This document shows positions 1-5,854 of a stretch of DNA of 5,854 nucleotides, one piece after another; position 1 is the first letter of the stretch; each line of letters starts with the position of its first letter. The stretch comes from DASYRM01 sp036004405 (lineage in GTDB: Bacteria > Acidobacteriota > Vicinamibacteria > Vicinamibacterales > UBA2999). Location of the stretch: positions 1-5,854 of the forward strand of contig DASYRM010000203.1 of the NCBI GenBank assembly GCA_036004405.1, in the 5' to 3' direction. The notes beneath the pieces were generated by a model. The model saw nothing but the letters and a program-made list of their open reading frames with translations. It made no database searches and had not been told where the DNA came from. Both the position numbers and the translations under genes were made by a program.

Positions 1-92
1 CGCACGAACGCGCCTGATACCCCGAACGGGGCACGTCCGACAGAAACGTCGGCCGGGCCCAGACGCCCGCCACAATCGGGGCCGTTTCCAGT

Positions 93-100
93 TATAGAAT
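93..100 (+). promoter_or_regulatory. Possible -10 element of the yacG-gltA operon
   Basis: The stretch TATAGAAT contains TAGAAT (95-100), a 5/6 match to the sigma-70 -10 consensus in otherwise very GC-rich DNA. Transcription starting about 7 nt downstream would begin at or next to the ATG at 108. I see no convincing -35 hexamer 16-18 nt upstream. This is inference from base composition and position only. Confidence 0.35.
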
Positions 101-299
101 GGATCGGATGGGCGAGGCTCGCCTGTGCGTCCTGTGCCGAACGCGTCCAATGGACGAGCGGTGGAGGCCGTTCTGCAGCGAGCGCTGCCGTAACGAGGAC
201 CTGGCGCGCTGGGCCGAAGGGCGGTACAGCGCGGCGGCCGACTCGGAGCCGTCGCCCGCCGCCGACGACGACGCCAGCAACGATCTCGATCCGGACTGA
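99..299 (+). CDS. yacG: DNA gyrase inhibitor / zinc-binding protein YacG
   Basis: Small zinc protein of the YacG (DUF329) family; in E. coli YacG binds GyrB and inhibits gyrase, and this cytoplasmic role is inferred here by homology. The four cysteine ligands are visible at C10, C13, C26 and C30 in the pattern CxxC-x12-CxxxC, followed by the family hallmark PFCSERC and the conserved helix DLARWAEGRY (residues 34-43). The tail from about residue 45 is low-complexity and acidic, as in other YacG proteins. At 66 residues it matches the family length (E. coli 65). The start is uncertain: ATG at 99 gives 66 residues, but ATG at 108 (residue 4) fits better with a -10-like TAGAAT at 95-100 that would initiate transcription near 107-108, making a leaderless message. 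No Shine-Dalgarno sequence precedes either start. It lies 12 nt upstream of gltA and is probably co-transcribed with it. Confidence 0.86.
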   Translation: MDRMGEARLCVLCRTRPMDERWRPFCSERCRNEDLARWAEGRYSAAADSEPSPAADDDASNDLDPD

Positions 300-311
300 G
301 TTCCTTTCGCC

Positions 312-1601
<1,290 letters not shown>

Positions 1602-1603
1602 GG

Positions 1604-2548
1604 GTGGTGCGTCGAGGCGCCGTTCTGGTTGCGTTCGGCGCGGCGCTGGCCATGCCGCTTGGCGCCTGCGCGGCCCCGGCGCCGCAGGCGCCCGCGCAAC
1701 CGGCAGCCGCGCAACCGGCGACGGCGATGAAGTTCAACAGCGCACGCGCGTGGACCGACCTGCAGCGTCAGGTCGCGTTCGGGCCCCGCCCGTCGGGCAC
1801 GCCGGCCCTTCTCAAGACCCGTCAATACATCCTCGACCAGCTCAAGGCCGCCGGCATCCGCGCGCAGGAACAGCCGTTCACGGCAGCGACCCCCGCGGGG
1901 CCGGTGTCGATGGCCAACGTCATCGCCACCATCCCGGGCCGCCGGCCCGAGCGTATCGTGCTGGCGAGCCACTACGACACCAAACGGGCGCCGTTCAGGT
2001 TCGTGGGCGCCAACGACGGCGCGTCGTCGACGGCGGCGGTGCTGGAGCTGGGTCGCGCGCTGGCGGCGAGTCAGCCGGCCTTCACGATCGAACTGCTCTT
2101 CCTCGACGGCGAGGAAGCGGTCAACTGGGACTGGGCCGGCACCGACAACACCTACGGCAGCCGCCACTACGTGCAGGCGGCGCAGAAGGCGGGAACGCTC
2201 GCGGCGATCAAGGCGCTCGTCCTGCTCGACATGATCGGCGATCGCGACCTGATCATCAGGCGCGAGTCGTACTCGACGCCGTGGCTGGTGGACGCGATCT
2301 GGGGCGCGGCGGCCCGCACCGGCCACATGGGCACCTTCGTCGGCGAGCTCACGACCGTCGAGGACGACCACGTGAACTTCGTCCGCGCGGGCGTGCCCTC
2401 GGTGGACGTCATCGACCTCGACAACCCCACGTGGCACACCGCGCAGGACGATCTGGAGCACGTCAGCCAGAAGAGTCTGCAGGTCGTCGGCGACGTCATT
2501 CTCGCGGCGCTACCCACCATCGAGCAGCGGCTGGGCCTCGCCCGCTAA
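1604..2548 (+). CDS. M28-family lipoprotein, glutaminyl-peptide cyclotransferase-like
   Basis: Probable exported, lipid-anchored zinc enzyme of the M28 fold, closest by motif to type II glutaminyl cyclases, which convert N-terminal Gln to pyroglutamate. A plain M28 aminopeptidase is the alternative. I chose GTG at 1604 (314 residues; GGAG at 1594-1597, 6 nt upstream) because it gives a clean lipoprotein signal: basic MVRR, hydrophobic stretch 6-17, lipobox LGAC with C22. GTG 1607 or TTG 1598 are possible; the longer reading back to 1496 would run inside gltA. An Ala/Pro/Gln linker (23-41) leads to the enzyme domain. Seen: ASHYDTK (121-127; H123, D125), VGANDGASSTA (134-144; ligand D138), FLDGEEAVNW (166-175; E170/E171), a TYGSRH block (183-188), LLDMIGD (207-213; D209), EDDHVNFVRAGVP (253-265; D254) and WHTAQDD (277-283; ligand H278). 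These line up with human QC D159, E201/E202, D248, D305 and H330, while human H319 corresponds to D268. It sits 2 nt after gltA, and its stop overlaps the convergent MarR-GNAT stop by 4 nt. Confidence 0.88.
   Translation: MVRRGAVLVAFGAALAMPLGACAAPAPQAPAQPAAAQPATAMKFNSARAWTDLQRQVAFGPRPSGTPALLKTRQYILDQLKAAGIRAQEQPFTAATPAGPVSMANVIATIPGRRPERIVLASHYDTKRAPFRFVGANDGASSTAAVLELGRALAASQPAFTIELLFLDGEEAVNWDWAGTDNTYGSRHYVQAAQKAGTLAAIKALVLLDMIGDRDLIIRRESYSTPWLVDAIWGAAARTGHMGTFVGELTTVEDDHVNFVRAGVPSVDVIDLDNPTWHTAQDDLEHVSQKSLQVVGDVILAALPTIEQRLGLAR
1692..1719 (+). repeat. Direct repeat in the lipoprotein linker
   Basis: A 13-bp sequence, CCGCGCAACCGGC, occurs at 1692-1704 and again at 1707-1719, giving a 15-bp period that encodes repeated AQPA units in the Ala/Pro linker between the lipobox cysteine and the enzyme domain. 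It is in-frame, so copy-number change would only alter linker length by five residues per unit. Confidence 0.7.
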
Positions 2549-3504
2549 GACGCGTCGAATCTCAGCTCCATCTGGATGTTGCAGCGCGCGTAGGTCGATG
2601 GGGGACCGACGATCTTCCGGAACCCGAGCTTCTGGTAGAGGGCAATCGCCGGCTTGAGCACGGTGTTGCTTTCGAGATAGATCCGTCTGGCGCCGAGCGC
2701 TTTCGCGCGAGCGACCGCCGCCCGGCCCAGGAGCCATCCGATCCCTCGGCCCTGCGCCTCCGGCGCGACGGCCATCTTGGCCAGCTCGTAGCTGCCGTCG
2801 CCCAGCCGCATGAGCGCGCACACGCCCACCGGCCGATCGTCGAGCAGGGCCACCAGGATGTGTCCGCCCTTGTCGAGTATGTGGGCCTGCGGGGCGGTGA
2901 GCGCCTTGCGATCGGCGTCTTCGATCTGGAAGTAGCGGCTGATCCACGCCTCGTTCAAGCGACGAAAGGCATCCCGATATCGGGGCTCGTAATCGACCAC
3001 CTGGACGTCGCCCTCCTCCCGCTCTCGCCTGGCTTCGACGACCCGGCGCACCAGGCTCTTCTGGCTCAGCAGATACTCCCACTCGCCGAGCGCCTCCCAC
3101 AGATCGTGGCGGCTTTCTGCCGACGCGTTATCGACGGCGCGGCGAACGTCGACCGACTGCTCGTCGAGCCGCGCGCGCGCCTTCTGTCCTTTGGCCGAGA
3201 GGCGCACGCTGGTCTTGCGACGATCGTTGGCATGCGGGCGCTCGAGCAGCAGCCCGTGCCTCAGCATCTCCCGCACCATGCGGCTGACCGATGGATGTGA
3301 GTGCCCGATCTCCTGGGCGATTCCGGTCACGGTCTTCTCTCCTCCATCTGCCAGCACGACGAACACCGGGAACCATTTGGGATGCAGCGGCACGCCGTAC
3401 AAGGCGTAGACCTTGGCCGCGTCGCGCGTCAGCGTTTCGCTGAGGCGCCGAAGCCGGCTTCCGAGGGCCATCCGGCCGGTCCGCTCGAAAAAGTCGGTGC
3501 TCAT
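2545..3504 (-). CDS. MarR-GNAT fusion: winged-helix regulator with C-terminal acetyltransferase domain
   Basis: A two-domain protein of 319 residues. Residues 1-150 form a MarR-type winged helix-turn-helix: dimerisation helix near 12-35, recognition region TVTGIAQEIGHSHPSVSRMV (58-77), and the MarR wing with the DRR signature at 94-96 followed by LSAKG (102-106). Residues 165-315 form a GNAT domain with motif A LAKMAVAPEAQGRGIGWLLG (241-260), where Q251-x-x-G254-x-G256 is the acetyl-CoA pyrophosphate loop, and motif B LESNTVLKPAIALYQKLGF (277-295), including the A-x-x-L-Y-x-x-x-G-F pattern. Such MarR/GNAT fusions are known in bacteria; the acetyl acceptor is generally undefined and I cannot assign one. 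The start ATG at 3504 is supported by the promoter immediately upstream and by the length of the N-terminal MarR helix. No Shine-Dalgarno sequence is seen; the predicted leader is about 6 nt. A palindrome over the promoter suggests autoregulation. It is the last gene of the leftward run, and its TAG stop interlocks with the TAA of the convergent lipoprotein gene. Confidence 0.93.
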   Translation of the reverse strand: MSTDFFERTGRMALGSRLRRLSETLTRDAAKVYALYGVPLHPKWFPVFVVLADGGEKTVTGIAQEIGHSHPSVSRMVREMLRHGLLLERPHANDRRKTSVRLSAKGQKARARLDEQSVDVRRAVDNASAESRHDLWEALGEWEYLLSQKSLVRRVVEARREREEGDVQVVDYEPRYRDAFRRLNEAWISRYFQIEDADRKALTAPQAHILDKGGHILVALLDDRPVGVCALMRLGDGSYELAKMAVAPEAQGRGIGWLLGRAAVARAKALGARRIYLESNTVLKPAIALYQKLGFRKIVGPPSTYARCNIQMELRFDAS

Positions 3505-3517
3505 GATGATCGGTGCG

Positions 3518-3546
3518 ATATTACGTAACTAGGCACGGAGTTGCAA
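3518..3546 (-). promoter_or_regulatory. Promoter with overlapping palindromic operator of the MarR-GNAT gene
   Basis: Read on the minus strand: -35 TTGCAA (3546-3541; 4/6 to TTGACA), a 17-nt spacer (3540-3524), and -10 TAATAT (3523-3518). Transcription would start near 3510, leaving about 6 nt before the ATG at 3504. The perfect 8-bp palindrome TTACGTAA (3521-3528) overlaps the -10 box and the spacer, the usual place for a MarR-family repressor to block RNA polymerase. The -35 hexamer is also palindromic and lies in GAGT-N6-ACTC (3538-3551); the two centres are 19 bp apart, nearly two helical turns. Promoter geometry is seen; binding by this MarR protein is inference. Confidence 0.6.
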
Positions 3547-3579
3547 GACTCAGGCGGCCAGCCGGCCCTCCCCAACCCT

Positions 3580-4077
3580 TCAGCCCCCCACGTCGATCTC
3601 GTACCTCGACACGTAGTACCGCCCCACCTGGCGATAGCTGTGCAGGCGGAAGCCGCACGACTCGTAGAGCGCGCGCAGTTTCGGGCGGTTGGCGTCGCAG
3701 TCGAGGCGCAGCCGACCCCGGCCCTGCGCGCGCGCGTGGCGCACCGCCCATTCGAGCAGCGCCCTCGCCACGCCGTGCCCCTTGAACGCCCGCCTGGCCA
3801 CCAGGCGATGGACGAACGCGGCTTCACCGGGTGGCCGGTCGGGCCAGAACAGCGGATCCTCGAGCTGGAATCGAATCGCGCCGGCGACGTCGCCGCCGAT
3901 GACGGCGAGAAAGAACATCCCGCCGGCGACCTCGGCGCGAATGCGCTCGGCCTCGAGCTCGCCGTCCTCCCACATCACGACGCCGAGCGCGTCCACCCAC
4001 GCGGCGGCTTCGCGGATCATCTGATCGACGATCGCGACGTCGGCCGCCGACGCCTGGCGGATGGTGATCCCGTCCAT
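3580..4077 (-). CDS. GNAT-family N-acetyltransferase
   Basis: A single-domain, cytoplasmic GNAT protein of 165 residues, expected to transfer an acetyl group from acetyl-CoA to an amine; the substrate cannot be assigned. The fold order is visible: beta1 ITIRQASAADVAIVDQMI (4-21), a central strand FFLAVIGGDVAGAIRFQLED (55-74), motif A VHRLVARRAFKGHGVARALL (89-108), where the pyrophosphate loop is K99-x-x-G102-x-A104 (K in place of the usual Q/R), and motif B LRLDCDANRPKLRALYESCGF (starting at 123), with Y138 in the general-acid position and C141-G142-F143 before the last strand. The C-terminus YYVSRYEIDV (154-163) is a typical closing strand. The ATG at 4077 has no Shine-Dalgarno sequence but lies 5 nt after a -10-like GATAAT on the minus strand. 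It is 73 nt downstream of rarD and 75 nt upstream of the MarR-GNAT gene, so it may be read from its own start or by read-through from rarD. It shows no close resemblance to the GNAT half of the fusion beyond the family motifs. Confidence 0.9.
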   Translation of the reverse strand: MDGITIRQASAADVAIVDQMIREAAAWVDALGVVMWEDGELEAERIRAEVAGGMFFLAVIGGDVAGAIRFQLEDPLFWPDRPPGEAAFVHRLVARRAFKGHGVARALLEWAVRHARAQGRGRLRLDCDANRPKLRALYESCGFRLHSYRQVGRYYVSRYEIDVGG

Positions 4078-4082
4078 GGACG

Positions 4083-4088
4083 ATTATC
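4083..4088 (-). promoter_or_regulatory. Possible -10 element of the GNAT gene
   Basis: GATAAT on the minus strand is a 5/6 match to TATAAT and lies 5 nt before the ATG at 4077, so transcription would begin at about the start codon (leaderless). No good -35 box is seen at the right distance. It overlaps the arm of an inverted repeat at 4086-4094. Confidence 0.35.
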
Positions 4089-4138
4089 GCATCCGCTTCG
4101 GCTGGCTGGTCCGGCGCGACTACGAGGATGGATGCGAT
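4086..4138. repeat. 9-bp perfect inverted repeat in the rarD-GNAT gap
   Basis: ATCGCATCC at 4086-4094 and its exact complement GGATGCGAT at 4130-4138 flank a 35-nt spacer inside the 73-nt gap. With a 2-nt bulge the pairing extends by CGA/TCG outside the arms. It could be a pair of half-sites for a regulator, or a long-loop hairpin in read-through RNA from rarD. There is no T-run, so it is not a classic terminator. Confidence 0.6.
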
Positions 4139-4150
4139 TCGGAGTGCTCG

Positions 4151-5080
4151 CTACCGACTGCCTGCCGCCGACCGAGTAAGCGACCCATCTGCCGCGACCT
4201 GAGAAGGCCGGCGCGACCGCAGTTCGTGCAGTGCGAACACGGCGAGAGCCACCCACACGGCTGCGAAGCCGGCCAGGCGCACACCGCCGAAGGGCTCGTG
4301 ATACAGGGCCAATGCCAGCACCAGCTGAATCGTCGGCGAGATGAACTGCAGCAGGCCCATCGTCGAGAGCGCCACGGTCCGAACCGCTGACGCAAAGAGC
4401 AGCAGCGGCACGATGGTCACGAGCCCGCCGCCAATCAGAAACAGGTCCGTGGCCACCGTCTCGTGCAGAAACGCCCCAGAGCCCGCACGCTCGGCGGCGA
4501 CAAGATACGCCAGCGCCGGCAGGGCGAGGAGCGCGGTTTCGAGCGCCAGCCCTTCGAGCGGCGGCAGCGGCGCGGTCTTCTTCACCAGACCGTAGGTGCC
4601 GAAGCTGGCGGCCAGCCCGAGGGCAATCCTCGGCGGCGCGCCGTAGGCCCAGGTCAGCACCGCCACGCCGCAGGCCGCCAGGCCGACGGCAGCCCACGTG
4701 GCCGTCTGCAACCGCTCGCGGAGGATCGCCACGCCGAGCAGGACGTTCACGAGCGGCGTGATGTAGTAGCCCAGGCTGGTCTCAACGACGAAATCGTGCC
4801 CGACGGCCCACACGTAGAGGAACCAGTTGACGCCGATCAGAATCGCGGCGGCGAGATAGAGCAGGACGATCCGCGACGTCAGACGGTGACCGGGCACACG
4901 ATGGTCGGGTGCCGATGTGCGCCTGCGAAGCGCCAGGATGACGCCGAGTGCCACGCACGACCACACGATGCGGTGTGCCAGTACCTGGCCCGCCGGCACG
5001 GCGGCCACCAGCTTCCAGTAGATCGGAAACAGCCCCCAGATGCTGTAGGCGGCGGCGCCCAGCCAGAATCCGCGGGTCAC
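4151..5080 (-). CDS. rarD: EamA-family transporter RarD
   Basis: Integral inner-membrane permease of the drug/metabolite transporter superfamily. E. coli RarD is annotated as 'chloramphenicol-sensitive protein' but its physiological substrate is not settled, and I assign none. The 309-residue protein (E. coli about 296) shows ten predicted membrane helices near residues 5-25, 33-51, 71-93, 101-120, 127-145, 148-165, 176-195, 210-232, 236-260 and 266-286. RarD hallmarks are the N-terminal AYSIWGLFPIYWKL (11-24), the LAHRIVWS segment (34-41), NWFLYVWAV (85-93), TSLGYYITPLVNVLLG (101-116), FGTYGLVKK (160-168) and LQFISPTIQ (244-252). The start is GTG at 5080, one nucleotide after the TGA of the zinc-ribbon gene, a spacing that suggests translational coupling; only a weak GGCGG lies upstream. 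The C-terminal 20 residues after HELRSRR are hydrophilic and unconserved. It ends in TAG, 73 nt before the GNAT gene on the same strand. Confidence 0.94.
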   Translation of the reverse strand: MTRGFWLGAAAYSIWGLFPIYWKLVAAVPAGQVLAHRIVWSCVALGVILALRRRTSAPDHRVPGHRLTSRIVLLYLAAAILIGVNWFLYVWAVGHDFVVETSLGYYITPLVNVLLGVAILRERLQTATWAAVGLAACGVAVLTWAYGAPPRIALGLAASFGTYGLVKKTAPLPPLEGLALETALLALPALAYLVAAERAGSGAFLHETVATDLFLIGGGLVTIVPLLLFASAVRTVALSTMGLLQFISPTIQLVLALALYHEPFGGVRLAGFAAVWVALAVFALHELRSRRPSQVAADGSLTRSAAGSR

Positions 5081-5081
5081 G

Positions 5082-5288
5082 TCAGAAGCCGCCGCGCACG
5101 AACCACGCGAGGGCCAGCATCAGCAGCACCAGCAGGGCGAGCACCCACGGCAGCTTCGAGCGCCGGCGCTTGACGAAGATGGATTGCTCGACCGGCGGCC
5201 GCACGCGCGGTTCGGCGGTGGCCTGGCCACAGCGGTAGCAGATCAGCGCCTTGTCGGCGATTTCGGTCCCACAGTGTTTGCAGATCAT
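5082..5288 (-). CDS. Zinc-ribbon protein with C-terminal membrane anchor
   Basis: Hypothetical 68-residue protein. The N-terminus is a zinc ribbon with two CxxC knuckles (C3-x-x-C6 and C17-x-x-C20, 10 residues between them; sequence CKHCG and CYRCG). A Pro/Arg/Val linker (23-38) leads to a basic KRRRSK patch (40-45), then one hydrophobic helix (48-64) ending in VRGGF. The positive patch before the helix places the zinc ribbon in the cytoplasm with the C-terminus across or in the membrane. Such zinc-ribbon plus single-helix proteins are common in bacteria, usually with unknown role; I do not assign a function. The start ATG at 5288 places the first cysteine at residue 3, as is typical for this class. 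It has no Shine-Dalgarno sequence on its own strand (the leader is pyrimidine-rich). It is the first gene of the leftward run and reads directly into rarD with a 1-nt gap; it is divergent from the rhomboid gene. Confidence 0.84.
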   Translation of the reverse strand: MICKHCGTEIADKALICYRCGQATAEPRVRPPVEQSIFVKRRRSKLPWVLALLVLLMLALAWFVRGGF

Positions 5289-5322
5289 GGAGATGGAGGA
5301 AGGGATAATGTACTACTGAAGG
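5289..5322 (+). promoter_or_regulatory. Divergent control region with a strong Shine-Dalgarno sequence and a three-codon ORF
   Basis: On the plus strand a purine tract contains GGAGG (5295-5299), the best Shine-Dalgarno match in the non-coding DNA here, 8 nt before ATG TAC TAC TGA (5308-5319), which would encode only Met-Tyr-Tyr. The same stretch contains GATAAT (5304-5309), a 5/6 match to a -10 box, with TTGCAG at 5278-5283 as a poor -35 at 20 nt spacing. On the minus strand, TACATTAT (5313-5306) could serve as a -10 for the zinc-ribbon gene. These readings compete; none is proven. Confidence 0.4.
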
Positions 5323-5371
5323 CTTCGGGCTTCGGGCTTCGGGCCTCGGGCTTCGGGCCTCGGGCTTCAGG
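5323..5371 (+). repeat. Tandem heptamer repeat, seven copies of CTTCGGG-type unit
   Basis: Seven contiguous 7-bp units: CTTCGGG three times (5323-5343), CCTCGGG, CTTCGGG, CCTCGGG, then a degenerate CTTCAGG ending at 5371. It lies in the 100-nt gap between the divergent zinc-ribbon and rhomboid genes, ending 17 nt before the rhomboid ATG. It is a simple-sequence repeat; the minus-strand unit is CCCGAAG. Seven is not a multiple of three, but the tract lies outside any likely coding frame, so slippage would change leader or promoter spacing rather than a protein. Confidence 0.9.
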
Positions 5372-5388
5372 ACGGTGGCTTCCGGCCG

Positions 5389-5854
5389 ATGATTCCCCTT
5401 CGAGACGTCATCCCCTCGCGCACGACGCCGGTCGTCACCACGACGATCATCGCCCTCAACGTGCTGGTGTTCGTCTATCAGTGGTCGCTCGGCCCCCGCG
5501 ACGCGAACGAGTTCGTCTACACATGGGGACTCGTCCCGGCCGATTTCCGTCTGGTGACGATGGTCACGTCGATGTTCCTCCACGGCGGGTTCCTGCACGT
5601 GGGCGGCAACATGCTGTACATGTGGATCTTCGGCGACAACGTCGAGGACCGGATGGGGCGCGGCCGTTTCGTCGCGTTCTACCTGGCCTGCGGCTTCATC
5701 GCCGCGCTGACGCAGATGTTCGTCAATCCGGGGTCGACGGTGCCGATGGTCGGCGCCAGCGGTGCCATTGCCGGCGTGATGGGCGCGTACTTCGTCATGT
5801 TTCCGCACTCGCGGATTCTCACGCTCATCCCGTTTATCTTTCTGCAGGTCGTCG
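5389..5854 (+). CDS. Rhomboid-family intramembrane serine protease (5' part, cut by window edge)
   Basis: Inner-membrane protease that cleaves substrate helices within the bilayer. The first 155 residues are present. Helix 1 is near 12-32; the second helix carries the signature H65-G-G-F-L-H70-V-G-G-N74, matching GlpG H145/H150/N154; helix 4 carries the catalytic GASG motif with nucleophile S124. The stretch MWIFGDNVEDRMGRGRF (78-94) after the HN motif is typical of the larger bacterial rhomboids. The catalytic histidine, on helix 6, and the C-terminus lie beyond 5854. The start ATG at 5389 is the only in-frame start before an in-frame TGA at 5317-5319, and it leaves a normal N-terminus (MIPLRDVIPSR) before helix 1; GGTGG at 5374-5378 is a weak possible ribosome site. 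It is transcribed away from the zinc-ribbon gene, with a heptamer repeat directly upstream. No abnormal residue is seen in the visible part; the substrate is unknown. Confidence 0.94.
   Translation, partial: MIPLRDVIPSRTTPVVTTTIIALNVLVFVYQWSLGPRDANEFVYTWGLVPADFRLVTMVTSMFLHGGFLHVGGNMLYMWIFGDNVEDRMGRGRFVAFYLACGFIAALTQMFVNPGSTVPMVGASGAIAGVMGAYFVMFPHSRILTLIPFIFLQVV

Noticed and set aside
15..52. TGA at 15-17 followed by CCCCG-AA-CGGGG (20-31) and CCGAC-N6-GTCGG (37-52), possibly the end and terminator of an upstream gene
   Set aside because: Only a few upstream codons are visible in any frame, the stems are 5 bp at most, and there is no T-run. Neither a gene nor a terminator can be supported.
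1750..3300. 516-residue plus-strand open frame crossing the lipoprotein 3' end and the antisense of the MarR-GNAT gene
   Set aside because: It is Arg/Ala/Pro-rich out-of-frame sequence with no recognisable domain, and it overlaps two genes with clear family motifs. Long antisense frames are expected in GC-rich DNA.
5323..5371. CUUCGG tetraloop hairpins in the heptamer tract
   Set aside because: The C(UUCG)G loop sequence recurs, but the next flanking bases would pair G with G, so no stem extends and a stable hairpin array is not supported.
5323..5371. CRISPR-like array
   Set aside because: The units are 7 bp and contiguous, with no spacers and no cas genes nearby.
5077..5808. 243-residue minus-strand open frame antisense to the rhomboid, including PEARSP-type repeats
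   Set aside because: The repeats are only the heptamer tract read in translation; the rest is antisense to an intact rhomboid and shares the zinc-ribbon region in another frame.

Overview
The window is a GC-rich, densely coding bacterial chromosome segment with short or no gaps between genes, and no tRNA, rRNA, CRISPR array or mobile element that I can see. The gene set (YacG, a GltA-type citrate synthase, a glutaminyl-cyclase-like M28 lipoprotein, a MarR-GNAT fusion, RarD, a zinc-ribbon membrane protein, a rhomboid), the GC-rich coding style and the general lack of Shine-Dalgarno sequences are compatible with Acidobacteriota, perhaps Vicinamibacteria. That placement is an inference from general resemblance, not from a marker gene.

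Layout. Positions 99-2548 hold a tight plus-strand run of three genes: yacG (DNA gyrase inhibitor/zinc protein), gltA (citrate synthase) and an exported M28-family lipoprotein resembling glutaminyl-peptide cyclotransferase. Gaps are 12 and 2 nt, so they probably form one transcript. Positions 5288-2545 hold a minus-strand run: a 68-residue zinc-ribbon membrane protein, rarD (EamA-family permease) 1 nt behind it, a stand-alone GNAT acetyltransferase, and a MarR-GNAT fusion. The two runs converge and their stop codons interlock at 2545-2548, leaving no room for an intergenic terminator. From 5389 to the right edge a rhomboid intramembrane protease reads rightward, divergent from the zinc-ribbon gene. 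It is cut by the window edge before its catalytic histidine.

Non-coding DNA is short but structured. The MarR-GNAT gene has a good promoter (-35 TTGCAA, 17-nt spacer, -10 TAATAT) overlapped by the palindrome TTACGTAA, which suggests autoregulation. The rarD-GNAT gap carries a 9-bp perfect inverted repeat whose right-hand transcript arm overlaps a -10-like box. The zinc-ribbon/rhomboid divergent gap carries seven tandem copies of a heptamer (CTTCGGG and variants) and a strong Shine-Dalgarno sequence in front of a three-codon ORF. Several starts sit only 0-6 nt downstream of the expected transcription start, suggesting leaderless or near-leaderless mRNAs.

I do not see a defence system, biosynthetic cluster or other clearly new multi-gene system here. 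The genes look like core metabolism, transport, protein processing and local regulation. The main points of interest are the regulatory DNA and the MarR-GNAT fusion.
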